From Alphaproteobacteria bacterium (GTDB lineage Bacteria > Pseudomonadota > Alphaproteobacteria > Sphingomonadales > Sphingomonadaceae): a stretch of DNA of 64,000 bases. The translations under genes and the position numbers were made by a program. The DNA lies in the NCBI GenBank assembly GCA_030424845.1, contig JAUHWC010000003.1:319034-383033 (forward strand), written 5' to 3'. Shown piece after piece: positions 24,905-34,125 of the stretch. The first letter of the stretch is position 1. The number at the start of each line of letters is the position of its first letter. The notes beneath the pieces are model-generated. The model made no database searches. It worked only from the letters and a program-made list of their open reading frames with translations, and was not told the origin of the DNA.

Positions 24905-26218
24905 CTATTCTCCGAAAACGCGGGCGAAAATCGTGTCCACGTGCTTGAAGTGGTAGTCGAGGTTGAACTTCTCCTCGAGCTCTGCCTCCGACATGGCGGC
25001 CTTCACCTCGTCATCTGCCTTGAGCAGTTCGAGCAGCGAGAGCTGGCCGTCGGATTCCCACACCTTCATCGCGTTGCGCTGGACCAGGCGATAGGCGTTG
25101 TCGCGGGTGATGCCAGCCTGGGTCAGCGCCAGCAGCACGCGCTGCGAGTGGACAAGGCCGCCCATGCGGTCGAGGTTCTTCTGCATCCGCTCGGGATAAA
25201 CCAGCAGCTTGTCGACCACGCCGGTGAGGCGGGCGAGGGCGAAGTCGAGCGTGATCGTCGCATCCGGGCCGATGAACCGCTCGACCGAGGAGTGCGAGAT
25301 ATCGCGCTCGTGCCACAGTGCCACGTTCTCCATCGCGGGCATGGCATAGCTGCGGATCATGCGCGCTTGTCCGGTGAGGTTTTCGGTCAGGATCGGGTTG
25401 CGCTTGTGCGGCATGGCCGAGGAACCCTTCTGGCCGGGCGAGAAATACTCTTCGGCTTCCAGCACTTCGGTGCGCTGAAGGTGTCGGATTTCCACCGCGA
25501 GGCGCTCCATCGAGGAGGCAATTACGCCGAGCGTGGCGAAATAGGCCGCGTGGCGATCGCGCGGGATGACCTGCGTGGACACCGGCTCGACCGCGAGGCC
25601 CAGTTGCTCGGCGACATATTCCTCGACGCGCGGGTCGATATTGGCGAAGGTACCGACAGCGCCGGAGATGGCGCAGGTGGCGATCTCGGCGCGAGCGGCG
25701 CGCAGGCGATCGCGGCAGCGGTCGAACTCGGCATAGGCCTGCGCCAGCTTGAGGCCGAAGGTCGTCGGTTCGGCGTGGATCCCGTGGCTGCGGCCGATGG
25801 TGGCGGTGTACTTGTGTTCCTGCGCGCGGCGCTTGATGGCTTCGAGCAGCGCGTCCATGTCTTCCAGCAGGATGTCGGTGGCGCGGGCCAGCTGCACGGC
25901 AAGCGTGGTGTCCAGCACGTCAGAGCTGGTCATGCCCTGATGCATGAAGCGTGCCTCCGGGCCGACCTGTTCGGCCACCCAGTCGAGGAAGGCGATCACG
26001 TCATGCTTCAAGACGGCTTCCTTGGCGTCGATCGCGGCAACGTCGATACCCGGGTTGGTCTTCCACCAGTCCCACAGCGCCTTGGCGCCGCTTTCCGGCA
26101 CCACGCCCAGCTCTGCCAGCTTCTGCGTGGCATGCGCTTCGATCAGGAACCAGATTTCATACTTCGTTTCCGGCTCCCAGATCGCGGTCATCGCGGGGCG
26201 GGCATAACGGGGGACCAT
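24905..26218 (-). CDS. purB: Adenylosuccinate lyase
   Basis: A 437-residue enzyme of the fumarase/aspartase superfamily, catalysing two beta-eliminations: SAICAR to AICAR and adenylosuccinate to AMP. The signature loop KGSSAMPHKRNP lies near residue 262, with TSSDVLDT near 98 and a catalytic His in GRSHGIHAEP near 143. ATG at 26218 gives MVPRYARPAM, the usual start. It is upstream of the lapA-like gene by 70 bases and divergent from the DUF3857 gene. Confidence 0.97.
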   Translation of the reverse strand: MVPRYARPAMTAIWEPETKYEIWFLIEAHATQKLAELGVVPESGAKALWDWWKTNPGIDVAAIDAKEAVLKHDVIAFLDWVAEQVGPEARFMHQGMTSSDVLDTTLAVQLARATDILLEDMDALLEAIKRRAQEHKYTATIGRSHGIHAEPTTFGLKLAQAYAEFDRCRDRLRAARAEIATCAISGAVGTFANIDPRVEEYVAEQLGLAVEPVSTQVIPRDRHAAYFATLGVIASSMERLAVEIRHLQRTEVLEAEEYFSPGQKGSSAMPHKRNPILTENLTGQARMIRSYAMPAMENVALWHERDISHSSVERFIGPDATITLDFALARLTGVVDKLLVYPERMQKNLDRMGGLVHSQRVLLALTQAGITRDNAYRLVQRNAMKVWESDGQLSLLELLKADDEVKAAMSEAELEEKFNLDYHFKHVDTIFARVFGE

Positions 26219-26394
26219 AGTCTCTTCTTTCTACGCTTGGATCAGGAATATGCGGCTGCGGCTAGGGGCATGGTTCCCGCTTGGCAAGAGGCCGCGCGGC
26301 GATTTTAACCGCGGGGGAAGGGCAATTGCATATTCATCTGCATCCTATACCCTGTCTGCGAACGCCGGAACCGGCGAATTGCGAGGATAAGTTG

Positions 26395-29196
26395 ATGAGA
26401 ACACTGCGTGCCGCCTTGATCTGCACGGCCGCCGTATATGCCCTGCCTGCCCATGCCGGGGATGAGGTTCTCTACCAGCCTGCGCCACAATGGGTGCAGG
26501 AGGCTGATTTCGATGCCCTTGTGCAAGGGGAAGATGGGCATGCCGCCCTGCTGCGCGACTGGCAGTACCGGCTGGAGGGCGGGGTGGTCACCTCCTATGC
26601 CGATGGCGCGCTTAGGATGGATAACCCGCAAGCGCTGATGCAGATGGGCACGCTTTCGCTCAATTGGCTGCCCGACAAGGGCGACATGCGTATCCACCGG
26701 CTGGAAATACACCGCGAGGGCGAGGTGATCGACCTTGTCGCGCAAGGTGAACGCTTCGAGGTGATCCGCCGTGAACAGGGGCTGGAACAACGCCTGCTGG
26801 ACGGGCAGTTGACGGCAACGCTCGCCGTGCCCGGCTTGCGCGTGGGCGACGTGCTGCGGCTGTCCTATTCCACCACGCTCGATGACCAGGCACTGGGTGA
26901 CGAGATGCAGGCGGCACAGTTCCTGCCGTCCGAACCCTTCCAGGTGGAATCCGCGCGCGCCATCCTCAGCTGGCCTGCCGATGAAGAGATTTACTGGGGC
27001 GTGGAGGACCGCGTTGAACTGGCGCAGCCGGTCGAGCGCGATGGCTACAAGTGGCTGGAGGTCGAACTGCCGCTGGCCGAACGCCCGCCCATTCCGCGTG
27101 ATACGCCCTCCCGCTTCCGCCGACCCGAGGTGCTGCGTCTGGGCAGCTTCGCCAGTTGGGAAGAAGTGTCAGATGTCATGACCCCGCATTTCGAAGCGGC
27201 GGCGCAGCTTCCCGCCGGTTCAGACGTGGCAGCACAGGCCGCGGCGATCATGGCGCGGACCGATGATCCCAAGGAACGGATGGCGCTGGCCACCCAGCTT
27301 GTACAGGACGAGGTGAGCTACCTTCTCGATGGCCTGGATGGTGGGAACTATTTGCCGCAAGGTGCTGAAGAAACGTGGGAAATGCGCTACGGCGATTGCA
27401 AGGCCAAGTCCGTGCTCCTGCTCGCCCTGCTGCGCGAAATGGGCATCGAGAGCGAGGTCGTGCTGGTCACCACGCAAGGTGGCGATGCCATTCCCGAACT
27501 GCTGCCGCTGCCGCTGGCCTTCAACCACATGATCGTGCGCGCGGTGGTCGATGGCGAGGATTACTGGCTGGATGGCACCAGCAGCGCCACGCGCCTTGCC
27601 AATGTCGGCGATGTGCCGCCCTTCTTCTGGGCGCTTCCGCTGCGTGAAGGCGGCTCCCCGCTGGTGGAGATGGAACAGCGCGACCTTGCCGTTCCGCGCA
27701 TGGTGATCAATGTCGATATCGATCACTCCGCCGGCACCGATTTCCCCATGCTGTTCGACATGGAAATGCGCCTGACCGGGCCTGCCGGCGCGCCGATCCG
27801 GGCCATGGCCGATGCCGGCGACGAGGATACCATGCGCGGCCTTGCCCGCTCGCTGACCGCGATGGGCGGGATGGATGGTACGCGCGTTTCCTCCGTCGAT
27901 GTCAGTTACGACGAGGCAGATGCCGTGGCGGTCATGCATGTGACCGGCGTTGCCGCCTCGATGTTCGAATGGCGCGACGGACGCATGGAAATGGACGTCG
28001 AGCAGGGCGCGGACCCTTCCGCCTTCAACCCCGACCGTGCGCGCCCGGCGTGGCGCGATTACCCGGTGGCGACTGTCGGCCCCGATCGCTCGCTGTTCAC
28101 CGTGCGCCTGACCTTGCCCGATGGCGGGCGGGGCTACACCCTGGGAGGTGAAACCGAGGCGAGCGGCGGCTTCGGCAACCTGCGTGTCGAACGCGAGGCG
28201 CGGATCGAGGACGGCGTGATGATCGCCCGGGCGGAAAGTTTCGAGACCCTGGGCGAGATCTCCCCGGAAGACTTGCCGGAAGCGCGCCGTGCGGCCCGCC
28301 GGATGGAAAATTCGGTGCTGGAACTGGCCACGCCGCAGGACGTGACCTGGCGCTGGGAACTGGACGAGGCGGATCGCGCGGCGAAGGCCGAACCGATCAT
28401 CGCCGCCTACACCGCGGCCATCGAATTCGCTGACGAGGAGGATTACAGCCCCCTGCAATCGCGCGCGACATTCCTTGAAAGCATTTACGAGTACGAAGCA
28501 GCGCTGGCCGATTACACCGTGCTGGCCAATGAAACCCCGTCCCCCTGGGCGTTCCATCGCCGCAGCGCGGTGCTCGAGGCACTGGGCCGCCGGAACGAGG
28601 CGATCATGGACCTCCAGGCCGCCTACGACCTCGACCCGCAGAATGGCACGGCTTTCGCGCTGGCCCGCCTGCTGGCCTATGAAGGCCGCACCACCGAGGC
28701 AGAGGAACTGCTCGCCTATCTCGCCATCGGCGATGACGAGGAGCTGACGATGGCGGACCTGATGGCCACCGTGTCCGGTCTTGAGGGTGACATCGAAAAC
28801 GGCCTGACCATGCTGGCCGACCATGTCGATACCAATCCGACCGATGCCGAGGCGCTGAATTCGGATTGCTGGTATCGCGGCTTGTTCAATGCCGGGCTGG
28901 ACGATGCGGTGGCGCTGTGCACGCGCGCCGTGGAACGTGCCAGCTTCGCCGCCCCGCCGCTGGACAGCAGGGCGCTGGTGCGTTTCCGCCTGGGGATGCT
29001 GGACGAGGCGCTGGCCGATATCGACGCCGCGCTGGAAGTGGCACCGCACCTTGCCCCCTCGATGTACCTGCGCGGCGTGATCCGCCTGACGACAGGGGAC
29101 AAGGCCGGGCGGGACGATATCGCCACGGCCCTGCGCATCTCGCCGCAGCTGGAGGATTTCTACGCCCGACACGGCATCGTACCGCCTTCGAGCTGA
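26395..29196 (+). CDS. DUF3857 / transglutaminase-like / TPR exported protein
   Basis: A 933-residue exported protein. Signal peptide about 1-21 (ending ALPAHAG). A DUF3857 domain occupies roughly 50-240. A transglutaminase-like core at about 280-400 carries Cys335 (MRYGDCKAKS), His378 (AFNHMIVRA) and Asp393 (WLDGT), the full Cys-His-Asp triad. The C-terminal third, from about 675, contains TPR-like helix pairs. Proteins of this build are frequent in Bacteroidetes and sphingomonads; the substrate is unknown and a periplasmic peptidase or crosslinking role is inferred. GAGG about 8 bases upstream of ATG 26395 supports the start. Divergent from purB with 176 bases for promoters. Confidence 0.85.
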   Translation: MRTLRAALICTAAVYALPAHAGDEVLYQPAPQWVQEADFDALVQGEDGHAALLRDWQYRLEGGVVTSYADGALRMDNPQALMQMGTLSLNWLPDKGDMRIHRLEIHREGEVIDLVAQGERFEVIRREQGLEQRLLDGQLTATLAVPGLRVGDVLRLSYSTTLDDQALGDEMQAAQFLPSEPFQVESARAILSWPADEEIYWGVEDRVELAQPVERDGYKWLEVELPLAERPPIPRDTPSRFRRPEVLRLGSFASWEEVSDVMTPHFEAAAQLPAGSDVAAQAAAIMARTDDPKERMALATQLVQDEVSYLLDGLDGGNYLPQGAEETWEMRYGDCKAKSVLLLALLREMGIESEVVLVTTQGGDAIPELLPLPLAFNHMIVRAVVDGEDYWLDGTSSATRLANVGDVPPFFWALPLREGGSPLVEMEQRDLAVPRMVINVDIDHSAGTDFPMLFDMEMRLTGPAGAPIRAMADAGDEDTMRGLARSLTAMGGMDGTRVSSVDVSYDEADAVAVMHVTGVAASMFEWRDGRMEMDVEQGADPSAFNPDRARPAWRDYPVATVGPDRSLFTVRLTLPDGGRGYTLGGETEASGGFGNLRVEREARIEDGVMIARAESFETLGEISPEDLPEARRAARRMENSVLELATPQDVTWRWELDEADRAAKAEPIIAAYTAAIEFADEEDYSPLQSRATFLESIYEYEAALADYTVLANETPSPWAFHRRSAVLEALGRRNEAIMDLQAAYDLDPQNGTAFALARLLAYEGRTTEAEELLAYLAIGDDEELTMADLMATVSGLEGDIENGLTMLADHVDTNPTDAEALNSDCWYRGLFNAGLDDAVALCTRAVERASFAAPPLDSRALVRFRLGMLDEALADIDAALEVAPHLAPSMYLRGVIRLTTGDKAGRDDIATALRISPQLEDFYARHGIVPPSS

Positions 29197-29217
29197 CGGT
29201 CTTGCGGTGGCAAAGGG

Positions 29218-29934
29218 CTAGATCAGTCCCTTGGCGCGCAGCGAGGTCTGTCCTTCCTTGCCCACGATCACGTGGTCATGCACCGTGATGCCCAGCAGGC
29301 GGCCTGCTTCCACGATGCGGTGGGTTATCTGGATGTCGGCCCGGCTCGGTTCCGGATTTCCACTGGGGTGGTTGTGCACCATGATCAGCGCCGTCGCGCC
29401 GATATACAGCCCGCGCTTGATCACTTCGCGCGGGTGGATGGTGGCTTCATCCACCGTGCCGTCATGCACCAGGTGGTCCTGCAACAGGCGGTTCTTGGAA
29501 TTGAGGTAGAGCACGCGCACACGCTCGTGTGTCAGGTGCGCCATGTCGATGGCAAGGTAATCGAGCAGCGCCTGCCAGCTGCCCAGCACGGGTTGCTGCT
29601 GCACTGCGCTGCGGGCCATGCGCCGGGCGGCAAGGGCGGCGATCTTGATCGCGCCGATCCCCACGTCTGACAGGCCCTTGACCTGTTTCAGCGCCTCGGG
29701 CTGGGCGTTCAGCACCCCTGCGAGCGAACCGAAACGGGCCAGCAGGTCTTTCGCCAGCGGCTTGGTGTCGCCGCGCGCATTGGCGCCGAACAGCAGGAAT
29801 TCCAGCACTTCGTAATCGGCCAGCGCCTCCGGACCTCCCGTCAGAAGCCGTTCGCGCAGGCGGGCGCGTTGCCCCTTGCCGCCGTGATCGGCAGCAGGCC
29901 CTGCGTCGTTTTGCGGTATTTCCTTGCCGTCCAA
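29218..29934 (-). CDS. radC: RadC/MPN-family DNA repair-like protein
   Basis: The protein has an N-terminal UPF0758 helix-hairpin-helix region (RARLRERLLTGGPEALADYEVLEFLL) and a C-terminal MPN/JAMM metalloprotease-like domain with metal ligands in VHNHPSGNPEPSRADI. The name comes from an old repair phenotype later assigned to another gene; the real function is unresolved. The start is uncertain: no ATG or GTG is available in frame near the expected N-terminus. TTG at 29934 gives 238 residues; TTG at 30003, with AAGG 7 bases upstream, gives 261. The divergent ydbH start is only 12-81 bases away. Confidence 0.85.
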   Translation of the reverse strand: MDGKEIPQNDAGPAADHGGKGQRARLRERLLTGGPEALADYEVLEFLLFGANARGDTKPLAKDLLARFGSLAGVLNAQPEALKQVKGLSDVGIGAIKIAALAARRMARSAVQQQPVLGSWQALLDYLAIDMAHLTHERVRVLYLNSKNRLLQDHLVHDGTVDEATIHPREVIKRGLYIGATALIMVHNHPSGNPEPSRADIQITHRIVEAGRLLGITVHDHVIVGKEGQTSLRAKGLI

Positions 29935-30015
29935 GGCCTTGACCCCCAGTCGCCTGCCCGTTCGCGTGGATAGTGCATTGCCTTTGCCTCGCGCCTCGCG
30001 CAAGTGTTGGCCTTC

Positions 30016-33000
30016 ATGTCCCGAGACGCAGACCCCGAAAGCGAAGTTGCGCCTGCTCCCCGTAAACGCAGGCCCATCCGCCGTTTCTTCCAGCTCGCGC
30101 TGGCGCTGCTTGTGGTTGCGCTGGTTTTCGGCTGGATGCGCCGGGAAGAGATTGCCCGCCAGTTCATCACCGACACGCTGGATGGATACGGGATCGAGGC
30201 GACCTACGACATCGTGAGCATAGAGCCCGGCGCGCAGGTGCTGGCGAATCTGGTGATCGGGGATCCTGACGCGCCGGACCTCACCGTGCGGCGTGCGGAG
30301 ATACGCATCACGCCGCGCATGGGCCTGCCCACCGTCAGCACGCTGGTGCTCGACGAACCGCGTTTGTGGGGCAGGGTGGTGGATGGCGAGGTCAGCTTCG
30401 GCGCGCTCGACCCGCTGATCTTCACTGATAGCCGGGAACCCTTCGAGTTCCCGGACATGCGACTGATCGTGAACGATGGCAGGGCGCTGGTGGAAGGGGA
30501 TTATGGCCCCGTGGCGCTCAAGTTCGATGGCTCCGGCCATTTGCGCGGCGGTTTTTCGGGAAAGCTGGCTGCGGTTGCGCCGGACCTCGCCTTGCCCGGC
30601 TGCACCGCCGCCAATGCCACGCTATACGGCACGCTGGCCATCGATGCGGAGCGTCCATCGTTCGACGGGCCCTTGCGCCTTGCCCGCCTGTCCTGTCCGG
30701 ATGCCGATGTCGAGATTACCGATGTGGCCATCGCGCTTGCGGCCCGGGTCGATCGCAACCTTGCCGATCTCGAGGGAACGATCGGCTTGCGGGCCGGGCG
30801 CAGCGCCATTGCCGGCAACAGCCTTGCCGCGATCGAGGGGGAGGGGCGCTACACCTGGCGTGACGGCGGCCTGACCAGCGATTTTGCGCTGCAGGGCCGC
30901 GATTTCACCTCCTCCGGCGTGCAGCTCGCCGCGCTTGACGTGGAAGGGATGCTGCGGGCTGTCGACCGCTTCTACAAGCTGGAGCTCCAGGCAGACCTTG
31001 CCGGGCGCAATCTCCAGCTGGGCCGGGAAATCGACGCTACGCTGGGGGAGGCCATTGCCGGCAGCGAAGGCACGCTGGCTGCACCCTTGCTGGCCAGGCT
31101 GCGCCGGCAATTGGGCAGCGAACTGCGTGGCAGCACGCTTTCCGCCAGCCTGACGGCGCGACAGGAAGCCGACAGGGCCTCGATCGTGGTGCCCGAGGCG
31201 CGGTTGCGTGGGCGCAGCGGGCAAAGCCTGCTGCTGCTGACCCGCGGGCAACTTGCCTTTGCCGATACCGGGATACCGCTCTTTTCCGGCAACTTTGCCA
31301 CGGGTGGGGTGGGGCTGCCGGATATCACCGGGCGCATGGAGCAAACCGGTGATGGCGCGCTGGAGTTGCGCATGCGAATGCGGGAATATTCCGCCAGCGA
31401 TGCTCGCATCGCCTTGCCACAGCTCGATATCCGGCAGGCTCGCGATGGATCGATTGCCCTTTCTGGTGACCTCCAGGCCAGCGGTCCCTTGCCGGGGGGA
31501 TTCGTGCGCGGGCTGGATATTCCGCTTGTCGCGCGCGTGGCCGCAGACGGCACGATTACCGGCTGGCCGGGCTGCACCCGCCTGCGCTTCGAACAATTGC
31601 AGCTGGCGAGCCTTTCCCTCGGGCGCCAGTCGCTGCCGTTGTGCCCCAATGCCGGCCAACCGCTGCTGCGCCAGGATGCCAATGGCTTTGCCTTCGGTGC
31701 CAGCGTGCCACAATTGCAGCTTGAGGCATCGCTCGATGGCACGCCGCTGGCGCTCAAGACAGGTGAACTCGCTCTTTCATGGCCGGGCGGCCTGGCCGTG
31801 CGCGATACCAGCGTGGTGTTGGGCCAGGCAGGCAGCGCCGTGCGGCTGGAGATGGAAACCCTCGCGGCCGATACGGGAGATGTCATTGCCGGCAGTTTTG
31901 CCGGGGCCACGGCGGCAATGGATTTCGTGCCGCTCGATATCAGCCGGGGAAGTGGCAACTGGCGCTATGCCGATGGCGTGCTGTCATTGGGCGAATTGTC
32001 CTTCACCCTGTCCGACCGCGAGGCAGAGGCACGCTTCGATCCGCTGGTGGCGAGCGGGGCCAGCCTGGCGATGACGGACAGCCGGATTACCGCCTCGGCC
32101 ACGCTCGCAGAGCCGCGTTCAGGGCGAAACGTCACCGATGTCAGCGTGGTGCATGACCTTGCCAGCGGCGTGGGCCGGGCGGAACTGGACGTGCCGGGCA
32201 TCCTGTTCGATGATGAATTGCAGGTCGCCCCGGGCGATTGCGCCACGCGCCAGCTACCCGGCTATTACCCCACCAATCGGCGCGCGCCGGGGCTGACCTG
32301 CCTGATGCACGGTACGATCGCCCTTGCCGAAGGAACGGTTTCTGGTCGCGGGTGGATTGACTGGACGGGCGATGACGTGACCAGCGGCGGTCGCTTTTCA
32401 TCGGATGGTTTCGATTTCGCCGCTGCCTTCGGTCCGGTGCATGGCGTGCGCGGGACGGTGGAATTCTCCGATTTGCTCGGCCTGACGACACCGCCCAACC
32501 AGCGCCTTCGCGTGGCTGCCATCAATCCCGGTGTCGAGGTCTATGACGGCGAACTGGCGATTTCCCTGACCGATGGCAGCTTCCTGGCGCTGGAGGAGGC
32601 TCGCTGGCCGTTCATGGGCGGCACGCTGACCATGCGGCCGATCACCCTTTCCGTGGGCGTGGATGAAGTCCGCCGCTACGAGCTGGTGATCGACGGGCTG
32701 GAGGCGCAGCGCTTCATCGATCACATGGAGCTGAAAAATATCGGCGCCACCGGCGTGTTCGACGGCACGATCCCGGTGGTGTTCGACGAGATGGGCAACG
32801 GCAGCCTTGAAGGCGGCGTGCTGTTGTCCCGCCCGCCGGGAGGCAGCGTGTCCTATATCGGCGAACTGACCTACGAGGACCTATCGCCCATTGCCAACTA
32901 TGCCTTCGATGCCCTGCGCGCACTGGAATATGACGAGATGCGGATCGAGATGAACGGATCGCTGACCGGCGATCTCATCACTTCGGTGCGTTTCGACGGT

Positions 33001-33312
33001 GTGCGGCAGGGTGAAGGGGCACAGTCCAATTTCGTCACCCGCAGGCTGTCGAGGTTGCCGATCCGCTTCATCGTCAACGTGCGCGCGCCCTTCTATTCGA
33101 TGATGACGGACCTGCGATCCTTGTATGACCCCTCTGCCGTGCGCGATCCGCGCGGGCTGGGGCTGCTTTCGGACGATGGCACGCGCTTCGTGCCCGCCGC
33201 GCGCCCCGATGCGCCGCAGCCGGCACCGCCACGACAGCCCGAAACCGACAATTCCGCCCTGCGCGGCAATGAACCCGATATTCAGCCCCCCGAAAGCGAG
33301 GCCATGCCATGA
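30016..33312 (+). CDS. ydbH: YdbH-like AsmA-related protein (intermembrane bridge type)
   Basis: A 1098-residue protein. A basic N-terminus is followed by one membrane anchor at about 25-42 (FFQLALALLVVALVFGWM), then a long periplasmic part of repeated beta strands and a C-terminal region (about 780-1040) resembling the YdbH domain, ending in a Pro-rich tail. In E. coli YdbH belongs with TamB and YhdP, large proteins proposed to move phospholipids to the outer membrane, and pairs with lipoprotein YnbE. Here ynbE- and ydbL-like genes follow at once, which strengthens the call. ATG at 30016 is used; a TTG 4 codons earlier is possible. Stop and ynbE start overlap as ATGA. Confidence 0.87.
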   Translation: MSRDADPESEVAPAPRKRRPIRRFFQLALALLVVALVFGWMRREEIARQFITDTLDGYGIEATYDIVSIEPGAQVLANLVIGDPDAPDLTVRRAEIRITPRMGLPTVSTLVLDEPRLWGRVVDGEVSFGALDPLIFTDSREPFEFPDMRLIVNDGRALVEGDYGPVALKFDGSGHLRGGFSGKLAAVAPDLALPGCTAANATLYGTLAIDAERPSFDGPLRLARLSCPDADVEITDVAIALAARVDRNLADLEGTIGLRAGRSAIAGNSLAAIEGEGRYTWRDGGLTSDFALQGRDFTSSGVQLAALDVEGMLRAVDRFYKLELQADLAGRNLQLGREIDATLGEAIAGSEGTLAAPLLARLRRQLGSELRGSTLSASLTARQEADRASIVVPEARLRGRSGQSLLLLTRGQLAFADTGIPLFSGNFATGGVGLPDITGRMEQTGDGALELRMRMREYSASDARIALPQLDIRQARDGSIALSGDLQASGPLPGGFVRGLDIPLVARVAADGTITGWPGCTRLRFEQLQLASLSLGRQSLPLCPNAGQPLLRQDANGFAFGASVPQLQLEASLDGTPLALKTGELALSWPGGLAVRDTSVVLGQAGSAVRLEMETLAADTGDVIAGSFAGATAAMDFVPLDISRGSGNWRYADGVLSLGELSFTLSDREAEARFDPLVASGASLAMTDSRITASATLAEPRSGRNVTDVSVVHDLASGVGRAELDVPGILFDDELQVAPGDCATRQLPGYYPTNRRAPGLTCLMHGTIALAEGTVSGRGWIDWTGDDVTSGGRFSSDGFDFAAAFGPVHGVRGTVEFSDLLGLTTPPNQRLRVAAINPGVEVYDGELAISLTDGSFLALEEARWPFMGGTLTMRPITLSVGVDEVRRYELVIDGLEAQRFIDHMELKNIGATGVFDGTIPVVFDEMGNGSLEGGVLLSRPPGGSVSYIGELTYEDLSPIANYAFDALRALEYDEMRIEMNGSLTGDLITSVRFDGVRQGEGAQSNFVTRRLSRLPIRFIVNVRAPFYSMMTDLRSLYDPSAVRDPRGLGLLSDDGTRFVPAARPDAPQPAPPRQPETDNSALRGNEPDIQPPESEAMP

Positions 33313-33557
33313 GAGATGCCAAATTGACCAGCGCCGCGTGCCCGGCGCATAAGGTCCCGATGCAGGGACCATGTGCAAAGGTGATGCGCGGCGCGATGTT
33401 GGCGATGGGTGCGATGGCGCTCGGCGGATGCATTACGGTGAATGCACCTTCCGAACCGATCGTGATCGAACTCAATATCAACATCACGCAGGAAGTGATT
33501 TACCGCCTGGCCGAAGATGCCGGGCAAGCGATTGAAGCGAATGCCGACATCTTCTGA
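33309..33557 (+). CDS. ynbE: YnbE-family lipoprotein
   Basis: An 82-residue small lipoprotein. Hydrophobic AMLAMGAMALGGC ends in a lipobox whose Cys (residue 41 from this start) would be acylated. The mature part (ITVNAPSEPIVIELNINI, then QEVIYRLAED) is typical of YnbE, proposed to sit in the outer membrane and extend the YdbH strand stack. ATG at 33309 overlaps the ydbH stop and has GAGG 7 bases before it. The n-region is then long, and ATG at 33360 would give a more usual signal peptide and about 65 residues. Confidence 0.85.
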   Translation: MRDAKLTSAACPAHKVPMQGPCAKVMRGAMLAMGAMALGGCITVNAPSEPIVIELNINITQEVIYRLAEDAGQAIEANADIF

Positions 33558-33582
33558 TGCGGTCATCTCGATGGAGCGAGAA

Positions 33583-33978
33583 ATGAACACCAAGCTGATC
33601 CGCCGTATCGCCCTTGGCAGCGCGCTTGCCGCGATGTCCCTCGGCTCGCTGGCCGTGCCCGCGCAGGCGCAACGCGATCCCGCCTATGCCGCTGCCCGCG
33701 CCGAAGGGCGGGTTGGCGAAAAGACTGACGGCTACCTTGGCATCGTCGGCTCGCCCACGCCGGAACTGCAGAACATGGTGGATGACATCAACATCCGCCG
33801 CCGCGCGGTCTATGCCGAACGCGCGCAGGCGGAAGGGGCCACGCTGGAAGAATATGCGCTGACCGCAGGCTGCCTGGCGATCTCGCGCACCACGCCTGGT
33901 GAAATGTACCAGGCGCCTGACGGATCGTGGCAGCGCCGCACCTCTTCCCCGCCGCTGCGCGATCCTCGCTGTCCCTGA
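33583..33978 (+). CDS. ydbL: YdbL-family (DUF1318) periplasmic protein
   Basis: A 131-residue exported protein. The signal peptide ends near PAQAQR (about residue 29). The mature part has AARAEGRVGEKTDGYLGIVG and VDDINIRRRAVYAERAQAEG, the DUF1318 hallmark. YdbL accompanies YdbH and YnbE and is thought to help their assembly. The C-terminal 45 residues (AISRTTPGEMYQAPDG, then RRTSSPPLRDPRCP) go beyond the short E. coli protein. GGAG about 8 bases upstream of ATG 33583 supports the start; ATG 33571 is an alternative. Confidence 0.85.
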   Translation: MNTKLIRRIALGSALAAMSLGSLAVPAQAQRDPAYAAARAEGRVGEKTDGYLGIVGSPTPELQNMVDDINIRRRAVYAERAQAEGATLEEYALTAGCLAISRTTPGEMYQAPDGSWQRRTSSPPLRDPRCP

Positions 33979-34034
33979 AACGACAGCCTTGTTCGCAAAA
34001 GCGGAATAAACCGCCCAGAAACAGCCCCCACCGG

Positions 34035-34063
34035 TTGACTCGGAAATAGCCCCCGCCTAAGGG
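34035..34063 (+). promoter_or_regulatory. Possible sigma-70-type promoter of the atp operon
   Basis: TTGACT at 34035-34040, 17 bases of spacing, then TAAGGG at 34058-34063. The -35 box is good and the -10 box weak. It lies 63 bases before the atpI start, where a promoter for the F0 operon is expected. Confidence 0.3.
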
Positions 34064-34066
34064 GCC

Positions 34067-34085
34067 GGTGCCCTTGGCGGGCACC
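34067..34085 (+). other. Hairpin in the atpI 5' leader
   Basis: A perfect 7-bp stem, GGTGCCC (34067-34073) and GGGCACC (34079-34085), with 5-base loop TTGGC. It lies between the possible promoter and the AAAGGAG site of atpI. It could influence expression, or be an upstream terminator lacking a T-run. Confidence 0.4.
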
Positions 34086-34125
34086 TCTGATGCCCGTGCC
34101 AAATCCTTGCATCAAAGGAGCAGGC

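Noticed and set aside
27220-29172. 650-codon frame antisense to the DUF3857 protein
   Set aside because: The sense strand has signal peptide, catalytic triad and a ribosome site; the antisense frame has none.
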